Shown here piece by piece: positions 10,437 to 21,695 of a stretch of DNA of 64,000 nucleotides (position 1 is its first letter; every line of letters begins with the position of its first letter). The stretch is from Taudactylus pleione. Taxonomy: Eukaryota > Chordata > Amphibia > Anura > Myobatrachidae. The notes below the pieces were generated by a model, which worked only from the letters and a program-made list of their open reading frames with translations, did no database searches and was not told where the DNA came from. The stretch spans positions 331,001 to 395,000 of the forward strand of contig JAUIMM010000578.1 in NCBI GenBank assembly GCA_031769625.1. Reading direction: 5' to 3'. A program made the position numbers and the translations under genes.

Positions 10437-11714
10437 CAATGCCATTTTCAGCTGCAAATTGTCACTGTAGCTTGTAGGCAACAGCTTCATCAGATAAGGC
10501 TATGAGATTAGTATCCCTCCCCTGCAGCCTATGCTGTGCGGCCCAGTGGCCATGTACAGTATGCACAGTAGGTAAGCCAGAAGTAAAGTGATAGTGAAAG
10601 CACTTTCCTCCAGCGCCGAAAATTGCCCTGAAAAGACATCTGTTATTGCTGCAAATAGCGATGATAACTGATGGAACTTATCACGGTGGGTCTTAAATAG
10701 GCCCCAAAGTATGAGCGACCTGTTGGTTTTGAATGAGTAGCTTCACGAGGGACAGGACCGGGATGTCAACTACATCCCCAATACACAACGGGTGTTCAAG
10801 CTACTCTTATACCTTCATGTTGTTCTTACTGTCAGCCCCCCCCTACTATGTCCTATGTCATAGGACATTAACCCATTTAAACAAAGTCTTCTTATAAAAG
10901 TGAGGGCCCTATTGGAGGCGATACGGTTCATCATTCTATCGTCCTATGGGCGCCATTTATTAATGATCACATTGGCAATGTGATCTGGGAATTGTATTAC
11001 CACCTATGATCCCATTGCCAGATGCCACCATAACTCGGGAATGCATCATTGGGCACCCGTAGGGACAGGGGCTTCCAAAGAAGTCCAACCCTGCGATGTG
11101 CCCGGAGTGCGATCGGGGCTACTGCACATGCGCGGCCGCCATTGCTGAGGCAGAGTTCCTATGGAACCCCCTCCCGGTAAGTTTTACGATGTGTAACCTA
11201 TTGGATACAATGGGCCGACGACATCTTCCGCATTCCGGAAGTTGGTAAATCTGGCAGCATCCTATCCCCCCATAGAAACCTACGGGGGATGCGGCTGCCT
11301 GCGGGAATGGAGGGATCGCAGAAGGTTTCAGAGATACCTGCTGTGGTCCCACCTTCATACATGGGGATGATACTAAATATGATACTAAATATTTGCGGTT
11401 AGCCCCCGAAAACACGGCGCAAATATTTACTAATAAATGGGCCTCTATGCGCCTAAGGGCTTACAGCCGGCAAAGCCTTCCCGATGCTTTTACAAGGATA
11501 ACAAGTATGCATTGGTAGGTCTCTGGATGGCGTCAACAGGATAACAGCAGTAACAGCGTTAAAAGAAATGTTTTAAATAATATATATTTTTTTTAAATCA
11601 GATATAGAATCAGTATGTACTATGTAGCTGTATATTGTGGCTGCTTTTCCATGAAATCTCTAATGGTTGTACACCTATAGGAGGTCCCCAGGTGAGACCT
11701 CCACCTTGCACTGT
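10437..11714. other. Gene-free stretch
   Basis: No recognisable protein, RNA gene or complete mobile element was found. Short palindromic segments around 10910-11000 and 11330-11450 suggest decayed MITEs, but their ends could not be placed. Confidence 0.4.
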
Positions 11715-12309
11715 GGGCTTCATTCAGAACCACTCGTAAGCGGCCGCTCGTTCGTTCCGAGCGATGGTCGCACATCTGCGCATGCGTACGGGTTGTAACA
11801 CGCATGCGCGAACCAGTCAGTGCGGCCGAAAATCGTGTGCTCGCTAAATAGCGAATGCCTGCTAATTTGAGTGACAGAATGAGGCGTTTGTGGGTGGTAA
11901 CAGGGGAAGGTGCTTGAAAACGGGGAGTGGAGATCCGAACGCAGGCGTGCCTAAAGGTCAAAACGAGCGTTTTAAGGGTGTGCATAATTAACAAAGCAGC
12001 GTCATCGGCCACGTCAGTTGGGTGTCTTTTAGCCAGAACTGCTCGCATGATTGCGGTAGGAAAAACCAACCACAAGAATAGCGAGCAGTTCATACGCTGT
12101 TCGATGTACTCGATTAATCTAATAGCGGACAAGACGTAGGATGCGAGCGGCCAGGGGGCGTATTTTTCAAAATAACGACCGCATGTTTTGTTCGCTCGTT
12201 CAGACATGGAGGCGTCAACAGACCGCAAAGAGCGAACGGTTAATTTAAATAGCCACCCCCTTTTTCTGAACGAGCGAGCGCAAATAGCGTCCGGCTCTGA
12301 ATCAGAGCC
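11715..12309 (+). mobile_element. GGGCC-end MITE (family B)
   Basis: A 595 bp element starts GGGCTTCATTCAGA and ends TCTGAATCAGAGCC. It is closely similar along its length to 26077-26675: the GCGGCCGCT block, CGCATGCG palindrome, GTGGGTGGTAACAGGGG, TGTGCATAATTAACAAAGC, and the final GAACGAGCGAGCGCAAATAG. Its short flanks no longer match (TGT against AGT), so the copy is older or one end has mutated. Confidence 0.7.
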
Positions 12310-12431
12310 AGTGTTCCCTGTATTGCACTGTGCTGGCTGTGTTGTAATAACAGCTCAGGGAGTCAGGCAGGCAGGTACTGAGGATGACGCTGTTACCACA
12401 CCTCCCTCCTGCCCTCCCCTGCCAGTGGCTG

Positions 12432-12483
12432 CTATGTAAAGGATCAGGGGAAGTCAGAGGCGACACAGAGATCAGCCAGCACC
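12432..12483 (+). promoter_or_regulatory. Candidate promoter and non-coding first exon of ASS1
   Basis: A TATA-like CTATGTAAAG at 12431-12440 follows a pyrimidine-rich tract with CCTCCC/CCCTCCCC motifs (12401-12424) that could bind Sp1-type factors. About 45 bp downstream is a good donor, ACC then GTGAGT at 12484. No ATG lies between. This fits a short untranslated exon. The ASS1 start codon lies in an exon whose acceptor is at 28879-28880, so an upstream leader exon must exist somewhere. The assignment is inference from position and motifs. Confidence 0.3.
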
Positions 12484-13277
12484 GTGAGTACTACTATATC
12501 CCTTCCCCCTCCCTGACACTACTGCTCTATAGTGACAGTCTATAGCACTGCTTGCATGCTGATCCTGCTCTCCTGCTGCACGCTATATTCCTGGTCTTCT
12601 CCTCTCCTGCCATGTCTGTCCCCAGTCACTCTCCCCCCTGTGACTGATTCCCTCTCCTCCTGTCCATGTTACATCAGCAGTGTCTCTGCCTGGCTCTGTA
12701 ATTATAAGACGCGCCAAGGCAAAAACCCAAGCTGGCCAAATGATTTGGTGGCAGGATATGGCATCACAGCAAGTTTGGGCAACCTGTGGTCTTTTTTTTA
12801 TGTTTGATACAAAGCTCAGCCAGCTGGGAGTTGTAGTTCCACAATAGCTGGAGAGACACGGTTTGCCAGGCAGTAGTGTCGGCGGTACTGTACTTCTGTA
12901 TGGATTAAGTTGCAAGTTTAGCGTAGATGCCATTCATGTTGTTCTTACTGTCAGGGCCCCCTATGCTATGTCATAGGTATTTATGTTGGACTATATGAAA
13001 AGATTGAGGGCGGTTATTGCATCGCTCTATACATCCGAGAAACAACCGGCAGCTAAATCTAGCATTTAGAAATGGAATAAAGAATAGTACCAAGCGTTTT
13101 ATAATGCAGTTTTTTTTTCCACTGTGATAATATTTAAAAATATTTAGTGATTACAACAAAGGAAATGTGTTTTCAGACTTTATTTATATTTTGGGGCTTT
13201 GCGTTCCAATTTTTCTTAAAAATAAATGAGGTAATGTATTTAAACACTTTATTAACTGTATTTACACTCCAGGTCTA

Positions 13278-13514
13278 GGGAGTATATTTACTAAAGGTCG
13301 TTTTCAATCGATTTGAATCGATTTAAAATTGATTAACATCGATTAACATCGATGCTGTGTTTCTGGGGCTAAATCACACATTTACTAATACTTCAAAAAA
13401 AAATAAAATCAATAATTGTCTGTCAGTAAATGTATGATTTAGCCCCAGGAACACAACATCGATTTTGATCGATTTTAAACCGAATAGAATCGACCTTTAG
13501 TAAATATACCCCCC
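13278..13514. mobile_element. MITE with TTTACTAAAGG ends, TSD CTA
   Basis: Terminal inverted repeats read ATATTTACTAAAGGTCG and CGACCTTTAGTAAATAT. CTA flanks both sides (13275-13277 and 13515-13517). Inside is a second inverted pair around GGGGCTAAATCA/TGATTTAGCCCC plus many ATCGAT/GATCGA steps. A related copy lies at 33231-33399. Confidence 0.75.
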
Positions 13515-13544
13515 TAGGGCATTACACAACGCTTTAGTCTACAA

Positions 13545-13748
13545 CACAGGTTCTCAAACTCTGTCCTCAGGACCCCAAACAGTGCATGTTTTCCAGGTCT
13601 CCTCACAGAATCACAAGTGAAATAATTAGTTCCACCTCTGGTTCTTTTAAAATGTGTTAGTGAGTAATGAGTACACCTCTACACCTGCTGGGTGACCTGG
13701 AAAACATGACCTGTGTGGGGTCCTGAGGACCGAATTTGAGAACCACCG
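13545..13748. mobile_element. Short hAT-type element, 8 bp TSD GTCTACAA
   Basis: The ends CACAGGTTCTCAAAC and GAATTTGAGAACCACCG are imperfect inverted repeats. They are flanked by a perfect 8 bp duplication, GTCTACAA, at 13537-13544 and 13749-13756. Eight-base duplications with CAG-rich ends typify hAT elements. Internal pairs include TCCTCAGGACC/GGTCCTGAGGA and GTTTTCCAGGTC/GACCTGGAAAAC. No coding sequence is present. Confidence 0.85.
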
Positions 13749-14435
13749 GTCTACAAATATAGCTTATTTTAAACTCTTTTGTTCTGTTAATGCCAGACTG
13801 AGAGATTAGATAAATAGATTTGCCCATGGCAAGGCCGGTGGTAAGATGTTCCAGGCTAGGGCAATCTGTGGTTCTTCAATTGACGTGAAATTACCAGACG
13901 TATATTGGCAGCATATGCTGAGATTTATAGTTCCACAGGAATTGGAGCCACAGAGCCTTATTCACAGATATATATATATATATATGTGGAAACCAGATGG
14001 TATGTGTAAATCTCCGATGGCGGGAGGACTGGGCATGTGCCGGACCCGTCCTGCATATGACGAAGACCCCGCAAGTGGGCAGGAGGGGACCATTCTGAAT
14101 AAGCTAAGGCTTACTCAGATGGCCAGTGCTGCAAACATCCCTTTTATGGCTTAATAACTGGACTAATGAATGTTGTATTTTAAAATCTTTCAATAGATCT
14201 TCATTTATACAGATCATTATAATAATAATCCTAGATTCTGGGGCCTACACATATAAATTTTTCAGAAAAGCGGGCGTTAATTAACAATCCCTCTCACCGC
14301 TATTCCACGAGAAGAAAATCATTTTCTGAATAATCTGTTATTGCTCCAAAGCTGGTTCAGCTGCTCCGATAAGATTGACTGTCGCCCCTAATGATGGGGA
14401 CAGAAGCTTACGCTGCTGGGTTCTGTCCCGGCATG

Positions 14436-15635
14436 GGGCCATATTCAATTTGAGGCGAAAAGTCCGAGGTCGGACTTTTCGCCATCATCAACGTTTTTTG
14501 CAGGCATAAAGTATCGGGCGCATGCCCGCTTATCCCCACATTCAATTAGGATCCAGCGAAACTGGGACCCGGCGGAAAGGTAAGTATCGAAAAGTCCTGT
14601 TAGTTTTTGGGGAAATCATGCTGTCACCCCCCAAAAGATGTCCTGACATGTGGGATCACTATGGGTACCCCCGATCTGGCCTGCTTTAGGTAAATCGGGT
14701 TTTTAAGTAGCCGCGGCAGGTGCATAAATGCGCCTGTGAAGAAGTGATGAAGAATAGCATTTTTTTGGTGGGGGTAAAATAACTAGTCCCATCAAATTTG
14801 GGGTACATGAAAATGGGTACAAGCATATTTTTAAGTCCCTAAAGTCATTTTGTAAAATTCCTCAAAAATGCACCTGTCGCATTCTAGAAAACACCTGCCG
14901 CATACTCGGAACCCTCCCCTGAATCAATTTTGCTAGTTTAAAACTTTGCTCCCCAATAATGTTCTTTTTCCGCCCCCAAAATTAAAGTGCATTTTCTGGG
15001 GTGTCCTGAGGATTTTTTATACATTTTTTTTTTTACACAGATTGCTTTTAGGGAACATTAAAAAGGCTGCAGGCCGTTTTGTTTTTTAATCTTCCATACA
15101 TGCCTACCCTCCCGGTTTTCGCGGGAGGCTCCCGATTTTTCGAGTAACCCCCCGCACCCCCGGAAGGGTAGGCATTTCTCCCGCATTCTGCCCACTTCCT
15201 AGTGAAGTGGGCAGAATTAGGAGAATACCCGCGGCAATCGCGGGTCTCCGTGAAGGGGGCGGGGCTTAAGCTGTGATTCTGCATGAATCACAGCATTTGG
15301 CCCCGCCCCCTATGTAAATTGTGCCCAATCGCGGCAATTTTACCGTGAGGGGGCGGGGCTTAATGATGCGAATCGTCAAGCCCCGCCCCCGTCGGCCCCC
15401 TGCTGCTTCTCTTACCCGGGCTTCTCCCAGGAAGAGAATATTAAAGGTAGGCAACCCTGATCTTCACCTCAAAACCCCAATTCTGCACTTTTTTTCACCA
15501 TGTATTACATGGAGAAAACTTATACCCGTTTTTTACAAAGACTGTTCGCATCGGCAAAAAGTCTTTGAAATTGAATATGGGGATATTTGAAACTGGAGAA
15601 AATTACGGACTTTTCGCCCCATATTGATATGGCCC
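14436..15635. mobile_element. Foldback MITE with GGGCCATATTCAA ends, TSD ATG
   Basis: The element starts GGGCCATATTCAATTTG and ends ATATTGATATGGCCC between ATG copies (14433-14435 and 15636-15638). Blocks such as AGTCCGAGG/GGACTTTTCGCC and CCCCAAAAGATGTC also occur in 27295-28118. A different repeat (15098-15457) has inserted into it, which explains its larger size. Confidence 0.8.
15098..15457. mobile_element. Nested GC-rich repeat with TGCCTACCCTCCCG end
   Basis: The left end reads CATGCCTACCCTCCCGG and the right end GGTAGGCAACCCTG. They are roughly inverted, and ATCTTC lies just outside both. The interior alternates short inverted GGGGGCGGGGCTTAA / AGCCCCGCCCCC blocks. Related sequence is at about 8604-8925 and 55915-56000. 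The repeat lies inside the foldback element 14436-15635 and is therefore younger. Confidence 0.55.
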
Positions 15636-15723
15636 ATGGTGGCACACTGTGATAGCTGGAAAGATCTACATGGATCCTCTCCTTACTCCAGAACCACTAT
15701 AAACAGGAAAGAGCGAGCTAGCA

Positions 15724-15890
15724 CAGAGGTTCCCAAACCCGGTCCTCAAAGCACCCTAACGGTCCAGGTTTTAAGGATAACCATGTTTGGGCACAGGTGA
15801 CAATTTTATTTAACCATCTGTGCTCACCCATAGATATACTTAAAACCTGGACTGTTAGGGTACCTTGAAGACAGAGTTTTGGAACCTCTG
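15724..15890. mobile_element. Short hAT-type element, 8 bp TSD AGCTARCA
   Basis: A 167 bp element with ends CAGAGGTTCCCAAAC and TTTTGGAACCTCTG is flanked by AGCTAGCA (15716-15723) and AGCTAACA (15891-15898), one mismatch in eight. The inner pair GGTCCAGGTTTTAAG / CTTAAAACCTGGAC is shared with the copies at 36486-37225 and 58581-58743. Confidence 0.85.
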
Positions 15891-16254
15891 AGCTAACATT
15901 CTAAAGATAGCATTAGCTGTCAGTCAAGCTCTTCTGAGTTTGATAAATAACACAATGCCCCCCACATATAATTTGGGGGCAGCAGTGTGCTCTGATTCTG
16001 CTATTAATACAGCAGACATTGGTGTTCTTTGATATCTCCTGCATTATAGGCTTGATAAATAGGAGTTTTACTTAATTTAGGGATAATTGTGCTGAAACAA
16101 TAATTTCCGTATAATTAATGGGGCAGAGATGGTTGATAAATAGGCCCATTTTTGATAGATTAATAATACAGTCTCCAAATTTAGCCAGCAACGTCATTGC
16201 ATAGAGAATAAGAGCAGATACTGAGCACTGTTTCCAGAACACAGAACGAAGGAG

Positions 16255-16560
16255 GTAGTACTGTGATTATTATTGTTATTATATATTTATTACCAGTTAT
16301 ATAGCGCACATATCCTGTAGCACTTTACAGACAATCTTTGGCCATACACATCAGTCCCTTCCCCTATGTTCCCTATCACACGTACACACACACTAGGGCT
16401 AATTTTTGTTGGGAGCCAATTAACCTACCAGTATATTTTTGGAGTTTGGGAGGAAACCGGAGCACCCGGAGGAAACCCACGCAAGCACAGGGAGAATATA
16501 CAAAGATGATATAAAGACATGGGCAAAAAGCACTGAAGGAAGATGCAGCAATGTATTTCG
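16255..16560 (+). repeat. Dispersed vertebrate repeat, partial
   Basis: The segment with TATAGCGCACATATCCTG, ACTTTACAGAC, CCTACCAGTAT, GGAGTTTGGGAGGAAACC and GGAGGAAACCCACGCAAGCA matches a repeat I know to be widespread in fish and amphibian genomes. I cannot name its class confidently. It is truncated or joined to the next element on the right. No coding sequence is present. Confidence 0.5.
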
Positions 16561-16583
16561 AAAAAGGTACTGGAGGATACATA

Positions 16584-16913
16584 GGGGGGAAGTCAATTGT
16601 TTGTATTGCGCCCGACGGCAGCTTTTCCGCTGTTCCTGCCGTCAGGCACGACAGCACGACTTCTGCTCGCTGCCTCCTGAGGTGGCGTGCAGCAATCGGC
16701 AAACAGTCCTGGTTTTGGGCGCTGAAACTGCTATTTGGACGCACTAACCAGGACTTTAGATGGGTTTAGCCAATTTATGCGGCTAAACCCAGTCTATTAA
16801 GGCACGACATGCACGAAAATCCATGGGTGCACAAAACAATTGAATATCTCACCCCGATCTCCCGTTGCTTTAGACAGGACATCGGGCATGAAATAAACAA
16901 TTGAATCCCCCCC
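16584..16913. mobile_element. MITE with GGGGGGAAGTCAATTG ends
   Basis: Inverted ends GGGGGGAAGTCAATTGTTT and AAACAATTGAATCCCCCCC enclose about 330 bp with short inverted pairs (CGACGGCAG/CTGCCGTC, GGTTTAGCC/GGCTAAACC). The flanks are ATA and TTA, so any 3 bp duplication has decayed. No protein is encoded. Confidence 0.55.
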
Positions 16914-17946
16914 TTACAGTCCAGAACGGTAAAGTGGACAGTGCAGATTCCCTTTAAACAGCCTCAATCAATAGTAAATGCGTAGGATTCAATGCAGACA
17001 CAACAACGTTCATACTAGTATATGAGTCCCTCAGATTGATGTTCCCTGACAGGTGGCCATGCCCTGATATATTATGTACACTTCCTTGTCATGCTGCATT
17101 CCTGGCTTCTTATGGTTACAGGTCCCACATCATACAGATCTGCTTTTCACAGGAGGACCCGCGGGCCCCTGGGCTCAGAAATCCAGTGCAGCGTCCCATC
17201 TCTAATTGGAGGTGACATGTGCATCCTGTGTACTTTCCACTGGCGGTTACACATCACTGCTCCCCCGTTCTGTCCGCCCCGGCATTATAAATATTCCTCC
17301 AGGCTATGACACAGGAGTCTGATTGCTGGGAGATCGGCATGGGGTGCAGGCCCTTTCACTTGCAACTTACACTTATGCTTGGGGGCTCCTAACTGACTCC
17401 TTTAAATGGGCAAATGGTTATATCCATTCCCCAAAAAGTACTTCATATTTGCTCCAGCCCTGGTCCTATACTGTTAATGGGATATATTTTGTACCTTCAA
17501 GTGGCATTAATGGAGATGTACATTTCTAGGCATTAGGAGTGGGGTGACCACTAGGTGGTAGCATAGAGCACCAAGAATAAGGGGTGCCTACAAGCACTGG
17601 GTGAGTGACATAATGGGGGGGGTTTAGCAAATCTCTAAAGAGGACAAGTGCAGGTGTTGCCCATGGTAAACAAATTAGATTCTAATGTAACTTTCATTTC
17701 TATTAATATTGGCGGATCTCCCAGAAAATTGTACTGTGTATGTGTGTGCGACCTGTCCGAAAATATAGATCGGTCCGGCATGCCCGATCGTCCAGCATGT
17801 CAGGCCAATGCGATATTTTGAGGTTACAAGTCAGCCACGTCGGGCAGTGGATGCGCAGCCGCGGCCGACCGACGGTCATTTCCCCTACTCCTTCACAGGG
17901 GAGTAACGGGGAAAAATCTCCTCCCCAGGTGAGAAAGACAGATATT
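16914..17946. other. Gene-free stretch
   Basis: Mostly unique-looking sequence with no recognised protein or RNA gene. Short inverted blocks around 17750-17870 (for example GGCCGACCG) may be a decayed foldback repeat. Confidence 0.4.
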
Positions 17947-18127
17947 GGGGGAGATTTATCAAGGTTTTGAAAGAGATAAAGTGGAGAGAGATGCCAACCA
18001 ATCACTGAGCCAGCTCATAACTGCCATTTTTCAAACACAGCCTTTGAAATGACAGTTGGGAGCTGATTGGTTGGTACTTTATCTCTCTCCAGTTTATATC
18101 TCTCCAAGCTTTGATGCATTTCCCCCC
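17947..18127. mobile_element. MITE, GGGGGAGATTTATCAA ends, TSD ATT
   Basis: The ends GGGGGAGATTTATCAA and TTGATGCATTTCCCCCC are flanked by ATT at 17944-17946 and 18128-18130. The interior pairs CCAACCAATCA with TGATTGGTTGG, and CTGCCATTTTTCAAACACAG lies in the middle. The interior is shared with 24401-24588 and 45130-45894. Confidence 0.8.
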
Positions 18128-18377
18128 ATTATTGTGTGGCCAATACACTGTGACGAGTGTACGGCCATGAAATCTGCTGGGTGTCAGGCTGCCAGATAAA
18201 AGGTCTTTCGATCTGACACACATTTTATCTGCCAGTGTGTGCCCAGCATAACTAATGTTTTCTATGCAATAAACCATTGTTCAATACTTTACTGAAAACA
18301 TACAGGCAAACAAAGGGGTCATACTCTGAGTGCAGGCCACCAGTATTGGTGTATGAAGTAAGAAAAAAGAATATATT

Positions 18378-18379
18378 TG

Positions 18380-18426
<47 letters not shown>

Positions 18427-18427
18427 G
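18378..18427. repeat. (TA)n microsatellite
   Basis: About 50 bp of alternating TA with one G interruption. It abuts the TTAGGG-bearing element on its right. Confidence 0.9.
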
Positions 18428-18431
18428 TAAC

Positions 18432-18723
18432 GGGATGTAGTCATGTGACCACAATTACAACAGCAGAATGTCGGCTAGGAATTTAGGGTTAGGGTTCGGA
18501 ACCCCCGTGGGAGGGTTAGGTTTAGGGAATGGTAAGGGGGGGTTAGGGTTAGGCACCACTGGGGGAGGTTAGGGTTAGGCACTGGGGGGAGGTTAGGGTT
18601 AGGCACCACTAAGGGAGGGTTAGGGGGGGGAGGGGAGGTTAGCATACTTACCTGCCTCTGTCGGGATTTTCATCCTGTCGGGCAGCCACTGTTGGGATTT
18701 GAACCAGCATTTCAATCCCATTC
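18432..18723 (+). mobile_element. TTAGGG-core element, short copy
   Basis: The start GGGATGTAGTC matches the left end of 61857-63200. The core (about 18480-18630) is GGGTTAGGGTTAGGCACC-like repeats. The right part has TCGGGATTTTCATCCTGTCGG. Imperfect 9 bp flanks TATAGTAAC (18423-18431) and CATTGTAAC (18724-18732) agree at 7 positions, in a TA-rich site. Confidence 0.6.
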
Positions 18724-19261
18724 CATTGTAACACGGGGTATAGAAATGAGGACTCCAGACAAGCAGGTACTTGGTGTAGCAGACACTGCACCTTAGCATA
18801 CGTGAGGTCAGGCCTGCACACACACAGGCACATAAGAGTGCTGAGACATTTACTTTTTATGTTGTTTGCTTATTTTCTGTTATGTCTGTGGACCTTCCAG
18901 GTCCTGGCACCCTAATGCTAACCACCACCCCTGGCCTATCGCCTGGCCAATTTGTCCTGCATCAGGGACATCAAGGAGCATCAGGTGTGTGGGAGTTTTA
19001 AACCCTTCCTGTGCTCCAGTGATTATTCCAGTTGGGTCTGTGTAAATGTGAAACCCTGGAATTCCACACCTCCACTGCTACTGCAGAACGAGCAGGTTCA
19101 CTCCAGCCTCCCACCAGAATGTGGGTAATTCAGGTGAGAGACAATCCCTCTCACCACAATATATATACTGTATATATATCTATCTGTGGGGGTGCACCCA
19201 AGAGTGAAGTCAATCAATAACAAAAAATAGCAGGCGCTAATCACGTGGTGTAGTGTAATAA
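18724..19261. other. Gene-free stretch
   Basis: No protein, RNA gene or complete element recognised. Confidence 0.4.
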
Positions 19262-19753
19262 GGGCCTGATGCAGGGTTGTATGCTAATGCCGCCGCCGCC
19301 TATTCCGTATCTGTCTACGCAGATGCTATGCAAAGATATGCAAATGTCCCTGACTCCGGAAGATGCATTGAGTCGCTCACCGGTGGTTTTGCAAAGTAAA
19401 GCATCTGCCTACAAAGCCGCCGCCTCATCGGTCGTTTATCGCAGTCCTGAGTGAGCCTATGGTCCCGCAGGATGGCTGTGGGAACAGAGACGGCGGAACC
19501 ATAGTTCTTATGTACGTGAACGCAGACGCCGAGTGTGACACGCCCCTGAGATGGCCGTGACACTCCTGCATCCTTTGCAGACTCCCCCAAAGACTTCCTG
19601 ACTGTCAATCACACTGTGAGTAAAAAGTCGCTGTGTACGACTACGGTAATGTACCTTGAAGCATGTGCTGTGTGACTTAGACGCATTGGCGGCTTACTGA
19701 TATCGCTCAAATCCGTAAACATCGGTATACCATTATAATGTTGAATCAGGCCC
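19262..19753 (+). mobile_element. GGGCC-end MITE (family D), TSD TAA
   Basis: A 492 bp element starts GGGCCTGATGCAGG and ends GTTGAATCAGGCCC between TAA copies (19259-19261 and 19754-19756). The ends are those of the hairpin-chain family, but the interior is mostly unpaired. No coding sequence is present. The closest partner by ends and size in this window is 33707-34200. Confidence 0.75.
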
Positions 19754-19931
19754 TAAGACATCAACCCCTGACAGGATACAGCAGGTATTGTGTTAGTAGG
19801 CGAAATAAAGTAGATTCTAGGAAAAAGGAAAAGAGTAAAACACTCCTATTAAATTCCGGCACCACAGTAATAATCACATTACATTCTCTGGGGATCTCAC
19901 AGATACAGATACAGCATATAACATGATTCCT

Positions 19932-20454
19932 GGGGGTAAATTTACTAAAGTGAGAGTTTTTAGAAGTGGAGTTGTTGCCCATAGCAACCAATCAGAATCT
20001 ACTTAACATTTAACTAGCACCTTCTAGACCAGGGGTGGGGAACCTTTTTTCTGCCGAGGGCCATTTTGATATATATAACATTATTCGCGGACCCAGTGCA
20101 GGCCACGCCCCCTCCTCGTGACATCATACAGGGGTGAGGCCACAATGCTTGAGGATGCTCTGGGGAGCTGTAAGGGCAGCGGTGTAACAGTCTGAAGCGT
20201 CTTCAGGATGCTCCAGGCGGTACTGCTGCATAGATTCTGGCTGCAGGGTGACATTCTAGGCACCCTGCTAGCCAGATGAGGCTAGCAGAAAAAAGCTCAG
20301 AGGGCCAGACCAAATGATGCCGAGGGCCTTATATGGCCCCCGGGCCTGAGGTTCTCCATCCCTGTTCTAGACGATAATAGCTAGATCTGATTGGTTGCTA
20401 TGGGCAACATCTACACTTCTAAAAACTGTCACTTTAGTAAATTTATACCCTAAA
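19932..20454. mobile_element. MITE with TTTACTAAAGTG ends, split by a hAT insertion
   Basis: The ends GTAAATTTACTAAAGTG and CACTTTAGTAAATTTATAC are inverted. The arms also pair GTTGCCCATAGCAACCAATC with GATTGGTTGCTATGGGCAAC. An intact relative, about 175 bp long, is at 43266-43441. The extra length is the hAT element at 20030-20364. Confidence 0.75.
20030..20364. mobile_element. hAT-type element, perfect 8 bp TSD TTCTAGAC
   Basis: The element starts CAGGGGTGGGGAACC and ends GGTTCTCCATCCCTG. It is flanked by a perfect TTCTAGAC at 20022-20029 and 20365-20372. The subterminal GCCGAGGGCCATTTTGATAT pairs with ATGCCGAGGGCCTTATATGG in part. At 335 bp it is non-autonomous. It interrupts the MITE 19932-20454. 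Confidence 0.9.
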
Positions 20455-21238
20455 GTATCAATTCATGATCACGTATTATTAAGCGGGCAATGCTCTATAT
20501 TATAGTTTATGTAGCTCAATATACCATGAGAGAAGTATAAGGTACTCTAGAAAGTCCCGTAGCTCTTATGTTGAGAATACATATAATTGTTAATTTGTTA
20601 CCACATATGAATAAATATTAATTAAAAACAGAAAAAAGCTCAATGTGACCATGTTATCAGCATAGTAGTGATTATAACTCACACGTGTGGCCCCCCCAAA
20701 TAGACCTTGCTAAACAACGGGGAGTGGGTACAATATAATAGTCCCTGTGTCCACATGAGGGGCAATAGGGGGAACATTTGCACAAAAATACACAATTGAT
20801 CAGACAGTTTCAATATAATCCCTGTGTCCATATGAGGGCAGAAATGGCACTGTCTCAGGGTGTGGTGTTGTGCTACAGGGCAGGATCAGGTATATTCTGT
20901 ATTAGAGAAGTCGGAATTCACCATAGGTTTGTGGTGAGATGCCATCCGCAGTCACCCCATCCAGGCAGGATATCAAATAACTCTGAACCATTAGCTCCAG
21001 CCGTGCACCTAAATAGGAAAATATTAGTCACACTTCCTCTTCCCTGTGTGGGAAAGTCCTTTATTTCAGAAACACTTCATACAAGGAGCATACGCCCATA
21101 TGAATGAACGGCTCAGAGAGAACACACAGTTACAAATGGTAGTGTCAGCACTGTAACTAATACGTTACTTGTATTCTAAGGTACCGTGAGCCACAAAGCA
21201 CTCATTAAAGGATCAGCAAGCGGCATAGGGAAGACTTA
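20455..21238. other. Gene-free stretch
   Basis: No recognised gene or complete element. A direct repeat of TCCCTGTGTCCA(C/T)ATGAGGG occurs at about 20742 and 20820. Confidence 0.4.
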
Positions 21239-21695
21239 GGGCCTGATTCAGAGGCGCTCGCTATTTGCGAGCGCATGCTCTGAATTAGGGCATGGAGGAT
21301 TTTTTTTTTCCTTTTTTCCTGTCCGCTCGCAAAGCTGTGGGTGCCCACCCACAGCTAGTGCGAGCGGGCAGGAGATGGTCACGATTAACGTAACCATCGA
21401 GCTTACGAGGAGACCCAGTGGTAGGGTCTCAGGCCTCGCAAGCCCGAGTGGACTTCCTGCTCTAATAGAGCAGGAAATCCACTACTGACATCACTCGTGA
21501 TGTCAGTAGGTCTGCCCACAAACGGCAGGCGTTCCTTCGGGAACGCCTCCGTTTGTTCAGCCACCCCCCCTCCCCGCCTACAAAACGGGGCAAGCTGTCG
21601 ATCAACATTGACAGCCGGCCCGTTTTGTTGCGAGCCCCGGAGCGAGTGATTTCTCACTCGCTACGGGGCTTGCGCACGATGCGCATGTGTAACAA
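21239..21695 (-). mobile_element. Hairpin-chain element, type B, right end lost
   Basis: The element starts GGGCCTGATTCAGA after TTA. It then runs through the stems AGCTGTGGGTG/CACCCACAGCT, GAGACCC/GGGTCTC, GTGGACTTCCTGCTC/GAGCAGGAAATCCAC, CTGACATCAC/GTGATGTCAG, the AACGGCAGGCGTTCC/GGAACGCCTCCGTTT stem, and the ACAAAACGGGGC...GCCCGTTTTGT stem. It breaks off near 21695, before the final stem and end seen at 32520-32604. Confidence 0.75.
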
